NCBI RefSeq assembly: GCF_031143425.1
Contig: NC_090437.1
Span: 850,901,978-850,965,977 of the forward strand
DNA: 64,000 nucleotides
Reading direction: 5' to 3'
Origin: Pleurodeles waltl
Taxonomy: Eukaryota; Chordata; Amphibia; Caudata; Salamandridae
A program made the translations under genes and the position numbers. A model generated the notes under the pieces. It saw nothing but the letters and a program-made list of their open reading frames with translations, did not search any database and had not been told where the DNA came from. Below are positions 11,482-24,201 of this stretch, piece after piece (the first letter of the stretch is position 1; every line of letters starts with the position of its first letter).

Positions 11482-14217
11482 TGTTAGAAATGGGGTTTCT
11501 GGTTGGCCTGGGTGTACACCTAAGCCAGGCAGAACCTACCCATTCTAGTCAGGGCGATGCAGTTACACACCCAAGATAACCCCTGCTCACCCCCTTTGTA
11601 GCTTGGCACGAGCAGTCAGGCCTACCCCAGAGGCAATGTGTAAAGCGATTGTACAACACACTAAATACACGTCATGTACTATCCCTACCACAAAGGAAAC
11701 ACAGCACCAAGTTATATAAAAATAAACTGTATTGCATACAACATTATTAGACCAAAAATAACATGTCAGTAATACCCTGCTACTCAAGCACTTGTCAGAA
11801 CATTAAACAGTACTATTACTCTGCGAAAGCCAGAAGTAGTCACATACAACACATAGATTACTGGTTATCCTGCAACATAATCAATAGTCAGATGAACACA
11901 GCTAAAATAGTGCACGTGATAATAAACATACATCATAGATACCCAGACATCATTAGAAATACAAATATCATGAGAAACATTTCTCAAGTGACAGGTCATT
12001 AGTAGCACCAACAGAAATGTACATAGCCTGCACCTTCCTAATAGGCACATATCATAGTACCACAATTATGTCATTAGGGGTGCCAAGACCTTGTCAGGGC
12101 TGCACCCTCACTAATGCATATAGTCCTAGGGCACCTAGTCATGTCATCTGGGTCACTCACGACCGAGAATAAGGAAGTAACCACCCACAGTTTCCCCAGT
12201 ACACCAGTCCCTGCTCCACCACGCTTCTAAGCTGGGGCTCGCTCTGCTCTCTTGGGAGCACCCCACCTGCTCAACCTACTCAGAGAAGGGAAAAAGGGAG
12301 GGGAGAGGCACAGGCGGCTAGGCCGGCATGGGACCTCCACTGAGGTTCCCCTCCCACTCCAGCCAGCCATTGCACCCTGCATCAGACAACCCCTACCTTG
12401 GGGACGATTCTTCTCCCCCTCTGTAGTCCAGGTCCGCGGTGAAGGGGTGCAGTGAGGGGAGAGATGGGTGGATCCAGCCAGCCCTGTCTCCCGCCGTCAT
12501 TGGAGACTGAGTACCTCCAGGCACATACAAGCTGGGTGGGGTGAGCCTCCTGGCTTGGGACCCTTCCCAGCCCAGGAGGCAGGAGAATCTACTCCTTCCG
12601 GCCCGGCTGCAGTCCTTCTGGTGGATCTGAGCTGCAGCAGTGAAGTCACCTAATCAGGTATCTGCCTGTGCCCCGGGGGCACGCTCCTCAGTGCTCCTTT
12701 CCCAAGGGAACCACGTGGAGTGCAATCGCTCCATCCTTTGTTTGCCTGTGCCCGGGGGCACCTCATGAAGCACGGGTTGCAGCAGGTGATAATTTCCTCG
12801 GGGAGAAGTCCGAAAGTGCTCCAAATGCGCTGAAACAAATAAAACAAAGTGCCCCTTACATGATACGCTCAGGACACGCTTCTGCTACACAGGTAAAGTG
12901 CTCCACCTGCACTACTACAGTGCAGGGGAACAGGGGCCTCAGCACCCAGCCCCTGGAGACAAAAGAAGGAAACACATGGTGGTAGGGCCCACAAAACAGG
13001 CCAGCGAAACGGGTTGCATTCAGTGGCAGTTCCTCCTAGTGACCCAGCAGGTCACAGGTCAGCTCAACAGCAGCAGTCTATGGTGGTTCCCGATGAGTCC
13101 CTCCAGCAGCATTCGGAGTCCAAGTTAGTAGTCCAAAAGTCTCTCTTTACATGGGGAAAAAACCCTTTACTTAACACAGTTTTGCACAAGCTTTCACAGA
13201 AGGGGAAGAAGAGGTTCCAACCAGTTCCAACTGGTTCTAGGAGTGTCCCCTCTCTCTTCCAGTACAGGCTCCAGACATCAGCTGGGGTAAACAAGCCCTG
13301 TGTGTGAGGCCAGGGCACAGCCTTCACAAATGCAGGTGTGCCCCACCCCACCTTCCCTTCGCTCAGCCCAGGAAGACCATTCAATATGCAGATGCACCTC
13401 GGACACCTCCACCCTTCTTGTGTACAGGTTGTCTGAAAAGTATGCACAAAGGCCAGCTGTCACTCTGCCCCAGACGTGGATTGGAGTCAAGCTGCAAAAC
13501 ACCCGAGTCATAAGCACAGAGAAACGCTCACTTTCTAGAAGTGGCATTTGTATAATGGTAATAAAACAAATCTACCTACACCAGTAAGCAGCATTTCTCA
13601 CTACGATTACAACCATACCAGACATGCCTACGCTACCCCTCATAGATCAGACACTATCCCCTATACATAAGGCAGGGCATTTCTAATGCAATCCTTTGAG
13701 CAAGGCAGCACTCACAGCAGTGAGAAACCAAATAGGCTGTTTGTCACTACCAGGACAGGCCACACAACCAGGCACATGTCCTGCCTCTTACATACGTAGC
13801 ACCCTGCCTATAGGGCTAGCTAGGGCCTACCTTAGGGGTGACTTACATGTAGTAAAAGGGGATCTCCAGGCCTAGCAAGTAAATTTAGATGCACGTCCTG
13901 CGTTTGCAGGCCTAAGACAGGTTTGAAAGGCTACTTCTGTGGGTGGCGCAAGCAGTGCTGCATGCCCACTAGTAGCATTTAATTTACAGGCCCTGGGTAT
14001 AGTTATACCACTGTACAAGAGAATTACAAGTAAATTAAATGTGCCAATTAGGTGTAAGCCAATCATACCAACTGTAGAAGGGAGAGCACCTGCACTTTAG
14101 CACTGACCAGCAGTAAGTGCTCAGAGTCCTAGAGCCAACAACAACAGGTCAGGAAAAAATAGGAGAAAGGAGGCAAAAACTTTGGGGAAGACCCTACAAA
14201 AAGGGCCAGGTCCAACA
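11482..14217 (+). mobile_element. LTR-like repeat family B, copy 1
   Basis: The repeat starts TGTTAGAAATGGGGTTTC and ends near TCCAACA. It shares blocks with the copies at 17976 and 22114: TAGCTTGGCACGAGCAGTCAGG near the start, and GCATTTAATTTACAGG with TAGCACTG...CAGTAAG near the end. The termini are again TGT...ACA. No clean 5-bp duplication is visible here (left ACAAC; right ATTTA, or ACAAT if the end is shifted), so one boundary may have eroded. No protein coding is seen. Confidence 0.65.
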
Positions 14218-15659
14218 ATTTAATAGGAATACTTATACGACTCTGGTTAAAATCACTGAGCCAAAGCATCAAACTGTGACCCTCATTCTGTGTCAGATGA
14301 AAGTGTGGATAAAGGTGAGCTTGTCTGATAAAAAAAAAAAAAGGTGCATGACGTACATAAAAATATATATTTTGGTTGACTGACAAAAATCTGTCCCTTA
14401 TCTTTTTAATACTGACTGAATCCTTCAGTGTACCTCAAATCTTGAGCTCTAGCTTTGAACTTCAATGGCTTGTCCGTTACACCTCATTTGAAAACAGTGA
14501 ATATTGGAAAGACAATCTTGCAAAATACAAAAGGAGAAAAAACAGAATCAAAACGTGCGACATAAAGAACCCTGCTGTCTCTCACCACAGAGATTGTTGC
14601 AACTCGCAGCAATCTTTCTACTGCTGGGGGGCAGGAGGGTGCCTTGGTCACCGAACATGGCGAATGACGGCTAGGGAAGCTCCTGGATCCTGTACCTGTG
14701 TGTCTGAATCCTCGCGGTGTGGGGGTCCACATCGACAACTTGCATATGCTGTGGAGATTGGTGGCGGTGAGGATTGCTGCGCGGATGGTGCACCAGCACT
14801 GCAGAGTTAAAGACTGCCCATCCGAAGCAGGCCCTGGCATTGGAGGGATGAGAGGCCAGGCACACCTGGGGATGACTGGGTAACATGGGGGAGATCCTGC
14901 AGAGCCAGCCAAAATAGGGGCACAAGGACAGAATTTGAGTTCTGCAACCTGGCTTCTTGCTATAATCAGGCATGTGCACGAGAACCTGTAGTACAGCGCA
15001 TGTGGTTCTTTTTTTTCAGCCCTAACCCTGTAAGCAAACCCCTCAGAAGTTCTTCGTTCAGGCCTAAACAGAGTACACCAGGGAGTGCGCGCAGCAATGG
15101 GGACCTACCATACGGCTTGAGAAGGTCTGACAGAGTCCCATAACTGATTTAGACAGGGGAGGAGACCTCTGCTGGCGATGGATGCAAGGGCCCCAGGTGG
15201 ATTACAAACTATACTGTGAAGTCTGCGAGGACAGTGATACTCCTCCATGCCTCTCCATTTGAAACATGCAGTACATAAAACTTACTGGCTCTCAAGTAGA
15301 CACTCCCATGGCCCTAGTACACATTTGCCATTACAGACATAACTCAATCAAGCCAACCTACTGCCACAGTTGAGACTGCACATGCCCCCATGGTTCTCTG
15401 ACGGCAAGTCACATGGGTAAGGTGGGTCTCCATCCATCTGGCCACACAGAAACTACTTACAGCACTCCTTGATCGGCCTAGGGCTATAAAGTACCCTGCT
15501 CAGCACCCATCACTGCAGCAGTGCATAGGCAAACAAGGGGGGGGGGGTGCAGAAAACAAGGGGACTCCCTATCTGACCGCTGACCACAGGCGCTACACTC
15601 TCCATCTTTACTTGACTTAAGGTGCATTTGTGGCAGTCTTCTTTGAAGGAATGACCTCC
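14218..15659. other. Probable 5' region of LINE copy 2, no gene
   Basis: A more GC-rich stretch (14580-15000) precedes the ORF1 relic and may be 5' UTR of the second L1-like element. It includes a G run near 15537-15547. No coding is supported. Confidence 0.4.
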
Positions 15660-16417
15660 CCACCCATCCTGCTGAAGCTTCCCCCTCCTCATAAGCTAGA
15701 TAGGGTTTCAGCAGCCATTGCTAAGTCCAGGGAGGGCTTTGAGGCTAAATTTGACTGTTTTACCAATGGCATCGGGATCCTCTGAGAAAACCAGCAAAAA
15801 CTCTCAAAGAGAGTGCATATGAATGCCCAAACCTTAGAGGAACTGCAACCATCTACTCAAAATATTGTAGACACAATCGATCCAGGAGCAGCTGTTTATT
15901 GTGAAGGGAAAACTGGATAATGCAGAAGGCTGCTCTCGGCACAATAATGTATGGATAATGGGTCTACCAGAGGGGGTAAAGTGGGCTGACCCCGTCGCAT
16001 TTCTGGAATACTGGGTAAAATAAGATATTGCACCAGCCACGCTCTCCCAGCATTTTGTGCTTGAACAGGCTCACAGGGTCCTGACTTGGCCCGTATCGGC
16101 CTCCCCGGGCAGCCCACCCTGACTTACTGTTGCTTGTCTACAGAACTATTGCAACTGAGACACAATCTTAACATTGGCCTGTGGAAAAGGCCCTGTGCAT
16201 TTAAAAAAAGCAAAAGTGATGTTCTCCCTAGATTATCCATTGGTGGCCCAGCGCCATAGTTCATCAGACCTACAGGTGAAGAAGTTGCGAGAAATAGGGC
16301 TTAAGTATACTTTAATATTTCCTGTCAAATTGCACATTTTGGGTGACCAGCATATAAACAAAATTCAGGCAACCGGAGGCAGCATGGGACTGGGTGGAAG
16401 CTTTTGGTAAGAAATAA
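15660..16417 (+). pseudogene. L1-like ORF1 of LINE copy 2
   Basis: One frame begins KLDRVSAAIAKSREGFEAKF and passes a stop into QTLEELQPS, a coiled-coil-like N-terminus. After a frame change come KLDNAEG, MGLPEGVKWADPVAFLE and LEQAHRVLTW, then KAKVMFSLDYPLVAQRHSSS and LREIGLKYTLIFPVKL. The C-terminus reads AAWDWVEAFGKK and stop in another frame. These are the ordered motifs of the L1 ORF1 RRM-like and C-terminal domains. There are at least three frame changes and internal stops. Confidence 0.85.
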
Positions 16418-17160
16418 CGTAGCAGCTCCATCTCCCTACCTTACCTCTCCCAGGATGGATCAAATAAGAACCACTTTCTAGAGGCTGCGCAGTAGGAAAA
16501 CCGTGGTGTAATACAACCTCGCTCACACATAGGGAGCAGTGGAGTCCAGTCGCAGAGGCAACCTCCTAGCAAAGTATATCAGATTCGTCACTCGTGCTTT
16601 CTCTGGAGACAATCCCATATAGGAGGAACTGCCAACATTGACAGCACAATCTATTTCTGACTTGGGATGACTCCTATGTGCTGTGAACAGCTTATTTCAA
16701 CTGCTGGAGAGATCACCTCCTTGGTTCGTCTTTTAAATCTTCCCCTGGGGCTGCTCACCGGGGCCAAGCAGACCAATGAACATTGGCTCTGACTACACAC
16801 CTGGATCTACTAGCATCCATCAGTCACCTTGCAGGGTTGGTTGGGGCATTGGACCTGCTTTGCTTCAGCCATGATTCCCTACTGGATCCCTTGGCACATA
16901 TGGCTAGTAGACTGAATTGGTGTCGTTTGTTCTCCCCTTACCTTTTCCTTGTTTAGTTGGTATGTTTGTTTTGTGTTATTAGTTGGTTTTGACGGCCAAG
17001 ATTTGTTCTGTCCTACGGATGCCCTGTGCATTCCGTTAGATTTTTATTGTTGTCTGAGCAGTTATGGTGGTTTTTGCCCCGCTTGATATCTCTGGTCACG
17101 CACGCCACCTCCCAACCACACTGTGCAGGTTCCAACCCAAACCACGGCTCTACTATTTTT
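16418..17160 (+). other. Inter-ORF spacer of LINE copy 2
   Basis: No coding is recognised between the ORF1 relic and the endonuclease start. The length is ordinary for this kind of element. Confidence 0.5.
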
Positions 17161-17975
17161 TCTAAGTCGCTGACTTATAACAAGATTTCATGGAATGTCA
17201 GAAGTATGAACTTCCTGAAAAAAACATTTCCAGCACACACAGCACTACTCTGCTGACAAACACACATTGCTGTGTTACAAGAAACCCATTTGACAGCTGT
17301 ATAAGTTGTCCAGCTGCAGGCTAAGTGGAGGAGCCAGGTAATTAGCACAGGTTTCTCTGCTTATGCTAGAAGGGTCGCGATCTGGATTAGGGATGGGATC
17401 CCTTTCTTATTACATAGTGTACATATTGACCTTGATGGCCGCTTTGAACTCAATATTGGTTCCCTAAACAGCCAACAAGCCTTCGGGTTCAGCTAACGTC
17501 TATATTTGTGGACTGGACGACTGCCTCCTGGGTCACTGAAAGGGACTTTAAATTATTCCTTGATACTAATATTGATTGCTCAAAACCCCTTCTCCCGCAA
17601 TTCCCAGTGCTCCTTAATGCTGACATGCTTCGTTAATGGTTGACTTACTGCTCATTAGATGATACATGGCACCTTCAATACTCCGCACAGAGAGAATTTT
17701 TCTTCTATTCCCTGGTCCATAAACTACACTCACAACTGGACTGGTTTGTTTGTTTGTTCTGCAGCCATCCATAGGACAGTAACTGCCATATGTTACAAGC
17801 CCCAAGTTTTATCGGATCTTAATCCTCTTTTTGACTGTGGCCTGGGGCATCACACATTCACCAGCCACCACTTGGGAGACTAGGAGTTTCGAAGCTAGGT
17901 GATATGGTGTTCCGTCAAATATTGTCCAAGCACATTGATACCTTTTTTTCCTTCAGGAAAATGCAGGTACCTCCT
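17161..17975 (+). pseudogene. L1-like ORF2 endonuclease part, LINE copy 2
   Basis: The N-terminal endonuclease motif reads KISWNVRSMN, followed in another frame by THIAVLQETHLTAV. The QETH segment carries the catalytic glutamate of APE-type endonucleases. Downstream DGRFELNIGSLN and later blocks continue to about 17885 with stops and shifts. The reading frame is then interrupted by the family B insertion at 17976. Confidence 0.75.
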
Positions 17976-19769
17976 TGCAAGAAATTGGGTTATTCATGGG
18001 GGGTGGTATTGGAAAGGGAACGGGAACCCTTGTCATGCAGCAACCATAATTAATTTCAGAGTAAAGTCACAAGTAAACCCTGAATTCCTGTTCTTAACCC
18101 TTGGGTAGCTTGGAACAGAGCAGTCAGGCTTAACGCAACGTGTAAAATAACTGTGCAATACTTCAAAAAGTAACACAGTGAAAACACACCACAACAACAG
18201 CCCACAACAGAGTAAGGAAAGTAGAGCGGTTTGTAATAAATAAAACAAGACCAGGGTGACAAAAATCCAATTAGTAGAACCGGAGATATTGAATTTTTAA
18301 GTCCTTAGTAAAAATAGTGCCAAAAGGTGTAAAGCATCAACTGTGGATATCTGGTCGTGCCAGACCAGGACAAAATCCCAAGTTTCAGGCTGATTGTGAT
18401 GGAGAGCAGGCAGGCTGCAAGAACCCAGTTAGGACAGCTGAACATAAGTATGTTAAATCCTTGGTTTCAGAGACTTGCGTGGATTTGAGTTAGAGATACG
18501 TTGCACAGTTGAAGTGATGCCTCCTTTCCAAAATGTGGCAAGGCAGCAGTGCAAGGGCCTGCGTCATCATTGAAGATCCAGTCAATGAGGCTTGCAATTC
18601 GAAGTCCGTCGTTTGAGAATGCAGCGTGCAGTTAGGGCGATGGGTCTTTTCTGAAGAGCTGCCAAGCAGAGTCCAGTGTCATTGTCTAGGCTGTGTCAAC
18701 GATAGATGCGAGGACCTGTACCTGCGATGTGTCATGCAGTGGCTGTTTCAAAGGCATTGCGGGTTGCAGCAGCAATGTGGGTTTGTGCAACGGGTCATAA
18801 CTACGCAGGAACGGAGATGTGTTGGTTCTGCTCAGGGTTGCGCCGCACACCAGAGGAGATGCGCCTGTTCTGCTGCATTCAGAGAGGCTGGCAAAGCACC
18901 TTAGGCCCACTTCCAAGGGACCAGGACTGGTTTACTTGGCAGAGTATACTCACAGATGGCAGAGTCCAGGTGCAGATGCAAGCTTGTTGGAATCCTGTTA
19001 TGTACCTGAGGCTTTAGATCAGGAGGTCAGCCAACTAGCCCTTGAAGTCACTCAGGATTCTGGGTTGGAGAGATGCAGATGCAGTCTTTCTCACCCAGGC
19101 AAGAGGGCTGCAGGATGCAAGTTAGCATAGCAAATCAGTAGGCCAGCAGAGGGAAGTAGGAGAGTTGTAGTCCTTCAGCAGCACAGCAGTCCTTTTTGGC
19201 AGAGTATCCACAGGTCCAGAAGTGTATTGAAGTGGTGGTGTCTGAGGGCTAGTATTTATACCCAGTTGTGCCTTGAAGTTGGGGAAAAGCTTCTAGAGAT
19301 TTCCTTTTGAAGTCCCCATGGAGCTTGCCTTCCCTGTCTTGGCTCCAGATTAAATACAGGGGGTTTGCAGCCCTTTGTGTCAAGGCAGGACACACCCTAT
19401 TTAGGTTTAAGTGGGACTGTGCCTAGCTCTTACCTTCGATCCTGCTAATGATGGCCCATCCAGTAACACCTAATCTCCCTATTGTGTGTGGCTGTCTAGG
19501 AGGACTACACAAAGCCCAATTGTCAGCTGCACCAGAGACAGGCTACAGGCTCCATGGCTAAGGAAAAAAAGCGACAACTTCCTAAAAATGACACTTTCAG
19601 AATTGCAATTTAAAATCTGACTTCACCATAAGTTGGGATTTTAAATTGTGATTCAAGAGACACCAAACATAAACTGGTTATCCCATCTCATTTGGAAATT
19701 AAGCCAGGCAAACAATGAGGTCAGTAAAAATGGAGGAGATAGACCAGCCTAAGGCTGACTGGTCTAACA
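17976..19769 (+). mobile_element. LTR-like repeat family B, copy 2 (TSD CTCCT)
   Basis: The repeat starts TGCAAGAAATTGGG (a mutated TGTTAGAAATTGGG) and ends GGTCTAACA. It is flanked by exact 5-bp direct repeats CTCCT at 17971-17975 and 19770-19774. It shares TTGGGTAGCTTGGAACAGAGCAGTCAGG with the equivalent block of the other copies. Integration of a TG...CA unit with a 5-bp duplication points to LTR-type insertion. It is about 0.3-0.9 kb shorter than the other two family B copies and codes for no recognisable protein. Confidence 0.75.
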
Positions 19770-19774
19770 CTCCT

Positions 19775-22113
19775 CCTCTCCTTTGATAGAACAGGAAACA
19801 TTTACGGTTGTCATGAGGGAGCTATACATTAAAACCACAGTGAGCGTTTGCAGGATACTCACACACAATAACGTAAAAGCTGAATTGTCCATGCTGAAGT
19901 TGGAACAAGCAGTTTTGCTCTCTAACAGAGTGGATGTACTGCAGGATGTTCGAACTATATATATTGATACTGTAGAAATGTTTCAGCAGCAGGACTAGAT
20001 TGCTTTTCTGGCTAGAACCTACAATAAACTGGACAAAACGAGTCACTGACAAGGTTGGTTACCCCTCACTTGCCTAATTCTAGCCCGCTAACCATCTCTC
20101 TCCCTTCTAGAAGCACAGCTCACACCCAGACAGCTACTAACGAGGCCTTTTATGACTTCTATGGGAATTACTTGGCACCTCACGCCAGTGTCCGATGATC
20201 TGTTTGATCGGTTTCTTGTCCAGCTCTCCCTCCCTCATCTATCGTCAGCGGCCCGAATGCCCCTTGACACAAGCATTACGATACTAGAGAGCCTTTCGAT
20301 ACTAAAGGACCTACCTCATGGGAAGGTCCCAGGCACATATGGTTTATCGGCTGAATTTTATACACAGTTTGCCCCAATACTGGCACCCCAAATACTGACC
20401 TTATACAAGGCTATATTTTCTAAGGACTCGTGTCCCTGACTCTTAAATCCACACCCTTCTCCACCTTACTGAAGCCTCACAAAGAACCAAATGATTTAGT
20501 GTCATATCACACAGTATCTTAAATACTGACTATAAGAGCTTAACCAAACTACTCGCATGTCCACTATACCAGCTATGTAGCTTTTGTAAAAATGGCGCTG
20601 TTACCCCGATTTATTATTTCACTAACCATCCCCTCATTCTCCCATGCTCTTTCTTTAAACAACTAGATTCCACTTTGGTTACTTTGATCTGGGGGACAAG
20701 ACAACACTGGGTATGCCTCGCTACACTGAAAGTTTCGATGGATGCAGGAGGGCCGGCCCTCCAAGATTCTGAACTTCATGACTTAGCTGTGCAATTGCAG
20801 AGGACGGCTAGCTTACTTTCTGGTCATTCCCCATATGAGACAGGGTTGTCAATGGCTGCTTTCAGGGATGGCCTTTTGAATTATTCTGTATTACCTTCCA
20901 CTCGCTTGCATCCTCAAACCACAAGCCTACTCCTAATAGTGGTAGCCTACTTACTAAGGACAAATAAATTGATGGGCACAGGAAAGCAGTTTGCTCCTGC
21001 TAACTACTACTAGGCTTGCCTAAAACAGGACCGTTATAACACTGGAATACTGCTGGACTCTACTACTGGCCTTCTTTTTCATAATGGAGATATCATGTGT
21101 TTTCATATATTAGTGGCACATTGTGCTCTCCCATCTGCAATTTCTTACTTATGTATGTATTTCGCACTCCTTTAACACTATTAAATGCCCGACTTTAAAT
21201 GCACCGACACACAAGGTGTACCAGATCCTAAACACGGCAGGATCGTGGGGCAAACCAGTACAGTGGTTTTATACAGCATTCCAGCAACAGGATGCTAAAT
21301 CCTGATCAATTCTTAGAAATGCATAAGAAGCTGATCTAGCCAGATCCTTTCATAACACTTAATGGGATAGGATACTGGAATACACTCATACAGTATATAG
21401 AGGGGCGTAATTCAAACATATTCAATTTAACATTTTAAATAGAGACTATCTCACCCCAGCTGGCATTCATAAAATGTTCCCTGGATCAAACACGAACTGA
21501 TCCTGATGCTTTCCTGCTATGCTATGGTTCTGCCCCCTGTTAGAGACCTACTGGACTAGACTACAACAAAACACTGGGCATTGCAATTGGCCTCCCCATG
21601 CCTAAACCTCCAGATGGGTTGCTGTTGGGCCTCTTTCGTCACCCTAAACTGGAGAGGCCTGCACTTAAATTCCTTGACCTGGCCCTGCTTCTAGCAAAGT
21701 GTTTCAATACAAAATACAATGCTTTGCAAACAACCTACAGGACCCAACTTTTCAGTGTGGGATAGGCTGGTGGTCTCTTTGGGGCATGCAGAGAGCACAT
21801 TGCTTCATAGGGAAGAGCGTGCAGGCATTAGGAAATATATTTTCACCCAGGCCTGAGATATGATTCTAGAAAAATTCAAAGACACCACCAAAGATGATAC
21901 CCATCCATCGTGATATACCCCCAACGCAAACAAACTGGGACACAACATTAGAAGAATTTTGGGAACCCATGCTATGTTACAGGTCATGTGTGCCTCGCAG
22001 TCACGTACCTTTGAGGTAGGGAGTTTAGCAGACTACTCTGATATATAAGACAGAAAACAGCGGGAACCAGGGACGGGTATGTTTGCAATGTTTAAGCATT
22101 TTTTTCCTTCAGT
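19775..22113 (+). pseudogene. L1-like ORF2 reverse-transcriptase and C-terminal relics, LINE copy 2
   Basis: After the insertion the element resumes. FYDFYGNYLAPHASV leads, after a frame change, into 20152-20439 with LPHGKVPGTYGLSAEFYTQF, the RT motif equivalent to GKAPGPDG...EFY. The palm with its YADD motif is missing, so a deletion follows. From about 21210 the C-terminal region is seen: ILNTAGSWGKPVQWFYTAF, then IQFNILNRDYLTPAGIHKMF and GSNTN, matching the region before the ORF2 cysteine motif. The C-terminal cysteines are degenerate. The copy is dead. Confidence 0.75.
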
Positions 22114-24201
22114 GTTATTAGAAATTGGGTCTTTAGTTGGCAGTCGTCTGCGCTCTGTTCAAAAAGGGACCACAATCTCAGTCAAGGGAAGTCTGACACA
22201 CAAACTAAATTAACCTGTGCACACCGCCTGGAAGCTTGGCACAGATCAGGCAGGGTTAACTTAGAAGGCAATGTGTAAAGTATTTGTGCAACATGTAATT
22301 ACATTAACAGTGAAAAACACCACAAAAAGACTCAACAACAGTTCAGAAAACTAGATAATATTTATCTGATTAAAACAAGACCAAAACAACAAAACTTCAA
22401 TAAGTAGATCCCAAGATATGCAATTTTAAATATGTAGGTGACAATAGCGCAAGTGCCAATGGTGGTTATCTGGTCACGCTGGACTGGGACAAAATCACAA
22501 GTTCAGGTTGACTGCGATGGAGCACGGGCCAGCTACAGGGACCCAGTTGGACCCACTGAATACAGTAGCTTAAATCCTGGTGCCAGTTCTATGTTGCTTT
22601 GAAAGACTCTGTGTTGTACGGTGTCGGTTCCCATGGCCCGACAGATGAGCAGAGTCTTTGCGGGGATTTGTGTTGCCCAGCGTCGATTCTGGTGAAGCTG
22701 CCAGCTGCACGGTGAGGTTTTGTATTGTTTTGCGGGCGTTCTGATGAAAACCACGGAAGGCAGACCACCTCGAAGGGTCCAGGACTGGGGTGGCACCACT
22801 TGGCATGGTAAACTCACAGAGTCCAGGTGTTGCAGCAGGTGCGTTGCAGCAGTCTTTGATGCCCTTGAGACTGCAGAACAGGGGGCAAGCCAAAAGCCCT
22901 TGGAGATTCTTGGGTTCAAGTATGTAGAAAGTCAAGTTACTCTCACTGCAGGATAGAAGTAGCAGACAGCAGGCATACACAGCAAAGCAAGTAGCAAAGT
23001 GGCAGTTTCTCCTACAGCACAGCAAGCAGTAGGCCAACACAGCAATGAAGTTGCAGAGTGGACGTCCCTTCTGGCAGCACAGCAGTCCTTCATCCTGGCA
23101 GTGTCTCCTTGGTTCCAGTGGGGATCTGATTTGGTGGGGTATAGGGTTCAGTATTTATACTTTGGTCCCCTGGTTCTGGAAGGTGGGAGAAGCTTCCAGA
23201 GGCAGACCTTTGAAATGTACTGATGTCCTGTCTCCCCTGTTCTGGCTGCAAGCTGGCTGGAGTGACAATACAGGGTTGTTAAGCCCTATTGTGAGTGGGG
23301 CAAGTCAATTCAGGTGTGAGGCAGTGCTAAGTTCCACACCCATCAAGCCAGTTAATGGCTGATTAAGACCAATCGAGTCACACCTAATCTTCCATTGTGT
23401 GTGGCTGTAGAACCCTGCTGTCACCCAACCCAGACATTTATTCAGAGGCAGGCAGCAGTACAGACTGGTTAAAGTTAGAAAATACCAACTTTCTTAAAGT
23501 GGCATTTCCAGACTCACAATTTAAATTGTGACTTCATCATAAGTTGTGATTTAAAATTTCGAGTCCAGACACCAGACTCGACATTTCTATCTTTTCCCAA
23601 TCGGGAGCTAACCTTAAAATATGTTTTAAGGTAATTCCAATGTATCCTATGGGAGTGATAAGCCTTGCAATAGTGGAAACCAAACTTAGCAGTTTTTCAC
23701 TACCTGGACATGTTAAGCTTAAAAGTATATGTCCAATGTTTTAAATGCAATGCACCCTGCTATTGAGGCTAACTAAGGCCTACTTTAGGGGTGACTTACA
23801 TGTAATAAAAAGGAAGCTTTGGGCCTGGCAAGTAGCTGCACGTGCCATGTCTAACTGGCAGTTTAAAACTGTCCATACAGGCTCTGCAGTGGCAGACCAG
23901 GGACATGTTTAAGGTGCTACTGCAGTGGGTGGCACAATCAGCACTGAAACCCCATTAGTAGCATTTAATTTACAGGTTCTGGGCACCTGTAGTACCTAGG
24001 TACTTACAAGTAACTTAAATATGCCAACTGTGGATAAGCCAATGTTACTATGTTCTAAGCAGAAAGCACAAGTACTTTTGCCCTGGTTAGCAGTGGTAAA
24101 GTGCCCACAGTCCAAGAGTCAACAAAAGCGAATTCATCAAAAAGTGGATGGAAAAGGCAAAAAGTCTGGAGATAACTTAGCAGAAAAGGCCATTTCCAAC
24201 A
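22114..24201 (+). mobile_element. LTR-like repeat family B, copy 3
   Basis: The repeat starts TGTTATTAGAAATTGGGTC and ends TTTCCAACA. Near its start it carries the family block GGAAGCTTGGCACAGATCAGG, and near its end GCATTTAATTTACAGG and AGCAGTGGTAAAGTGC. A clean target duplication is not visible (left TTCAG, right GTTTT). The three extra bases in the start suggest local rearrangement. No protein coding is seen. Confidence 0.65.
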
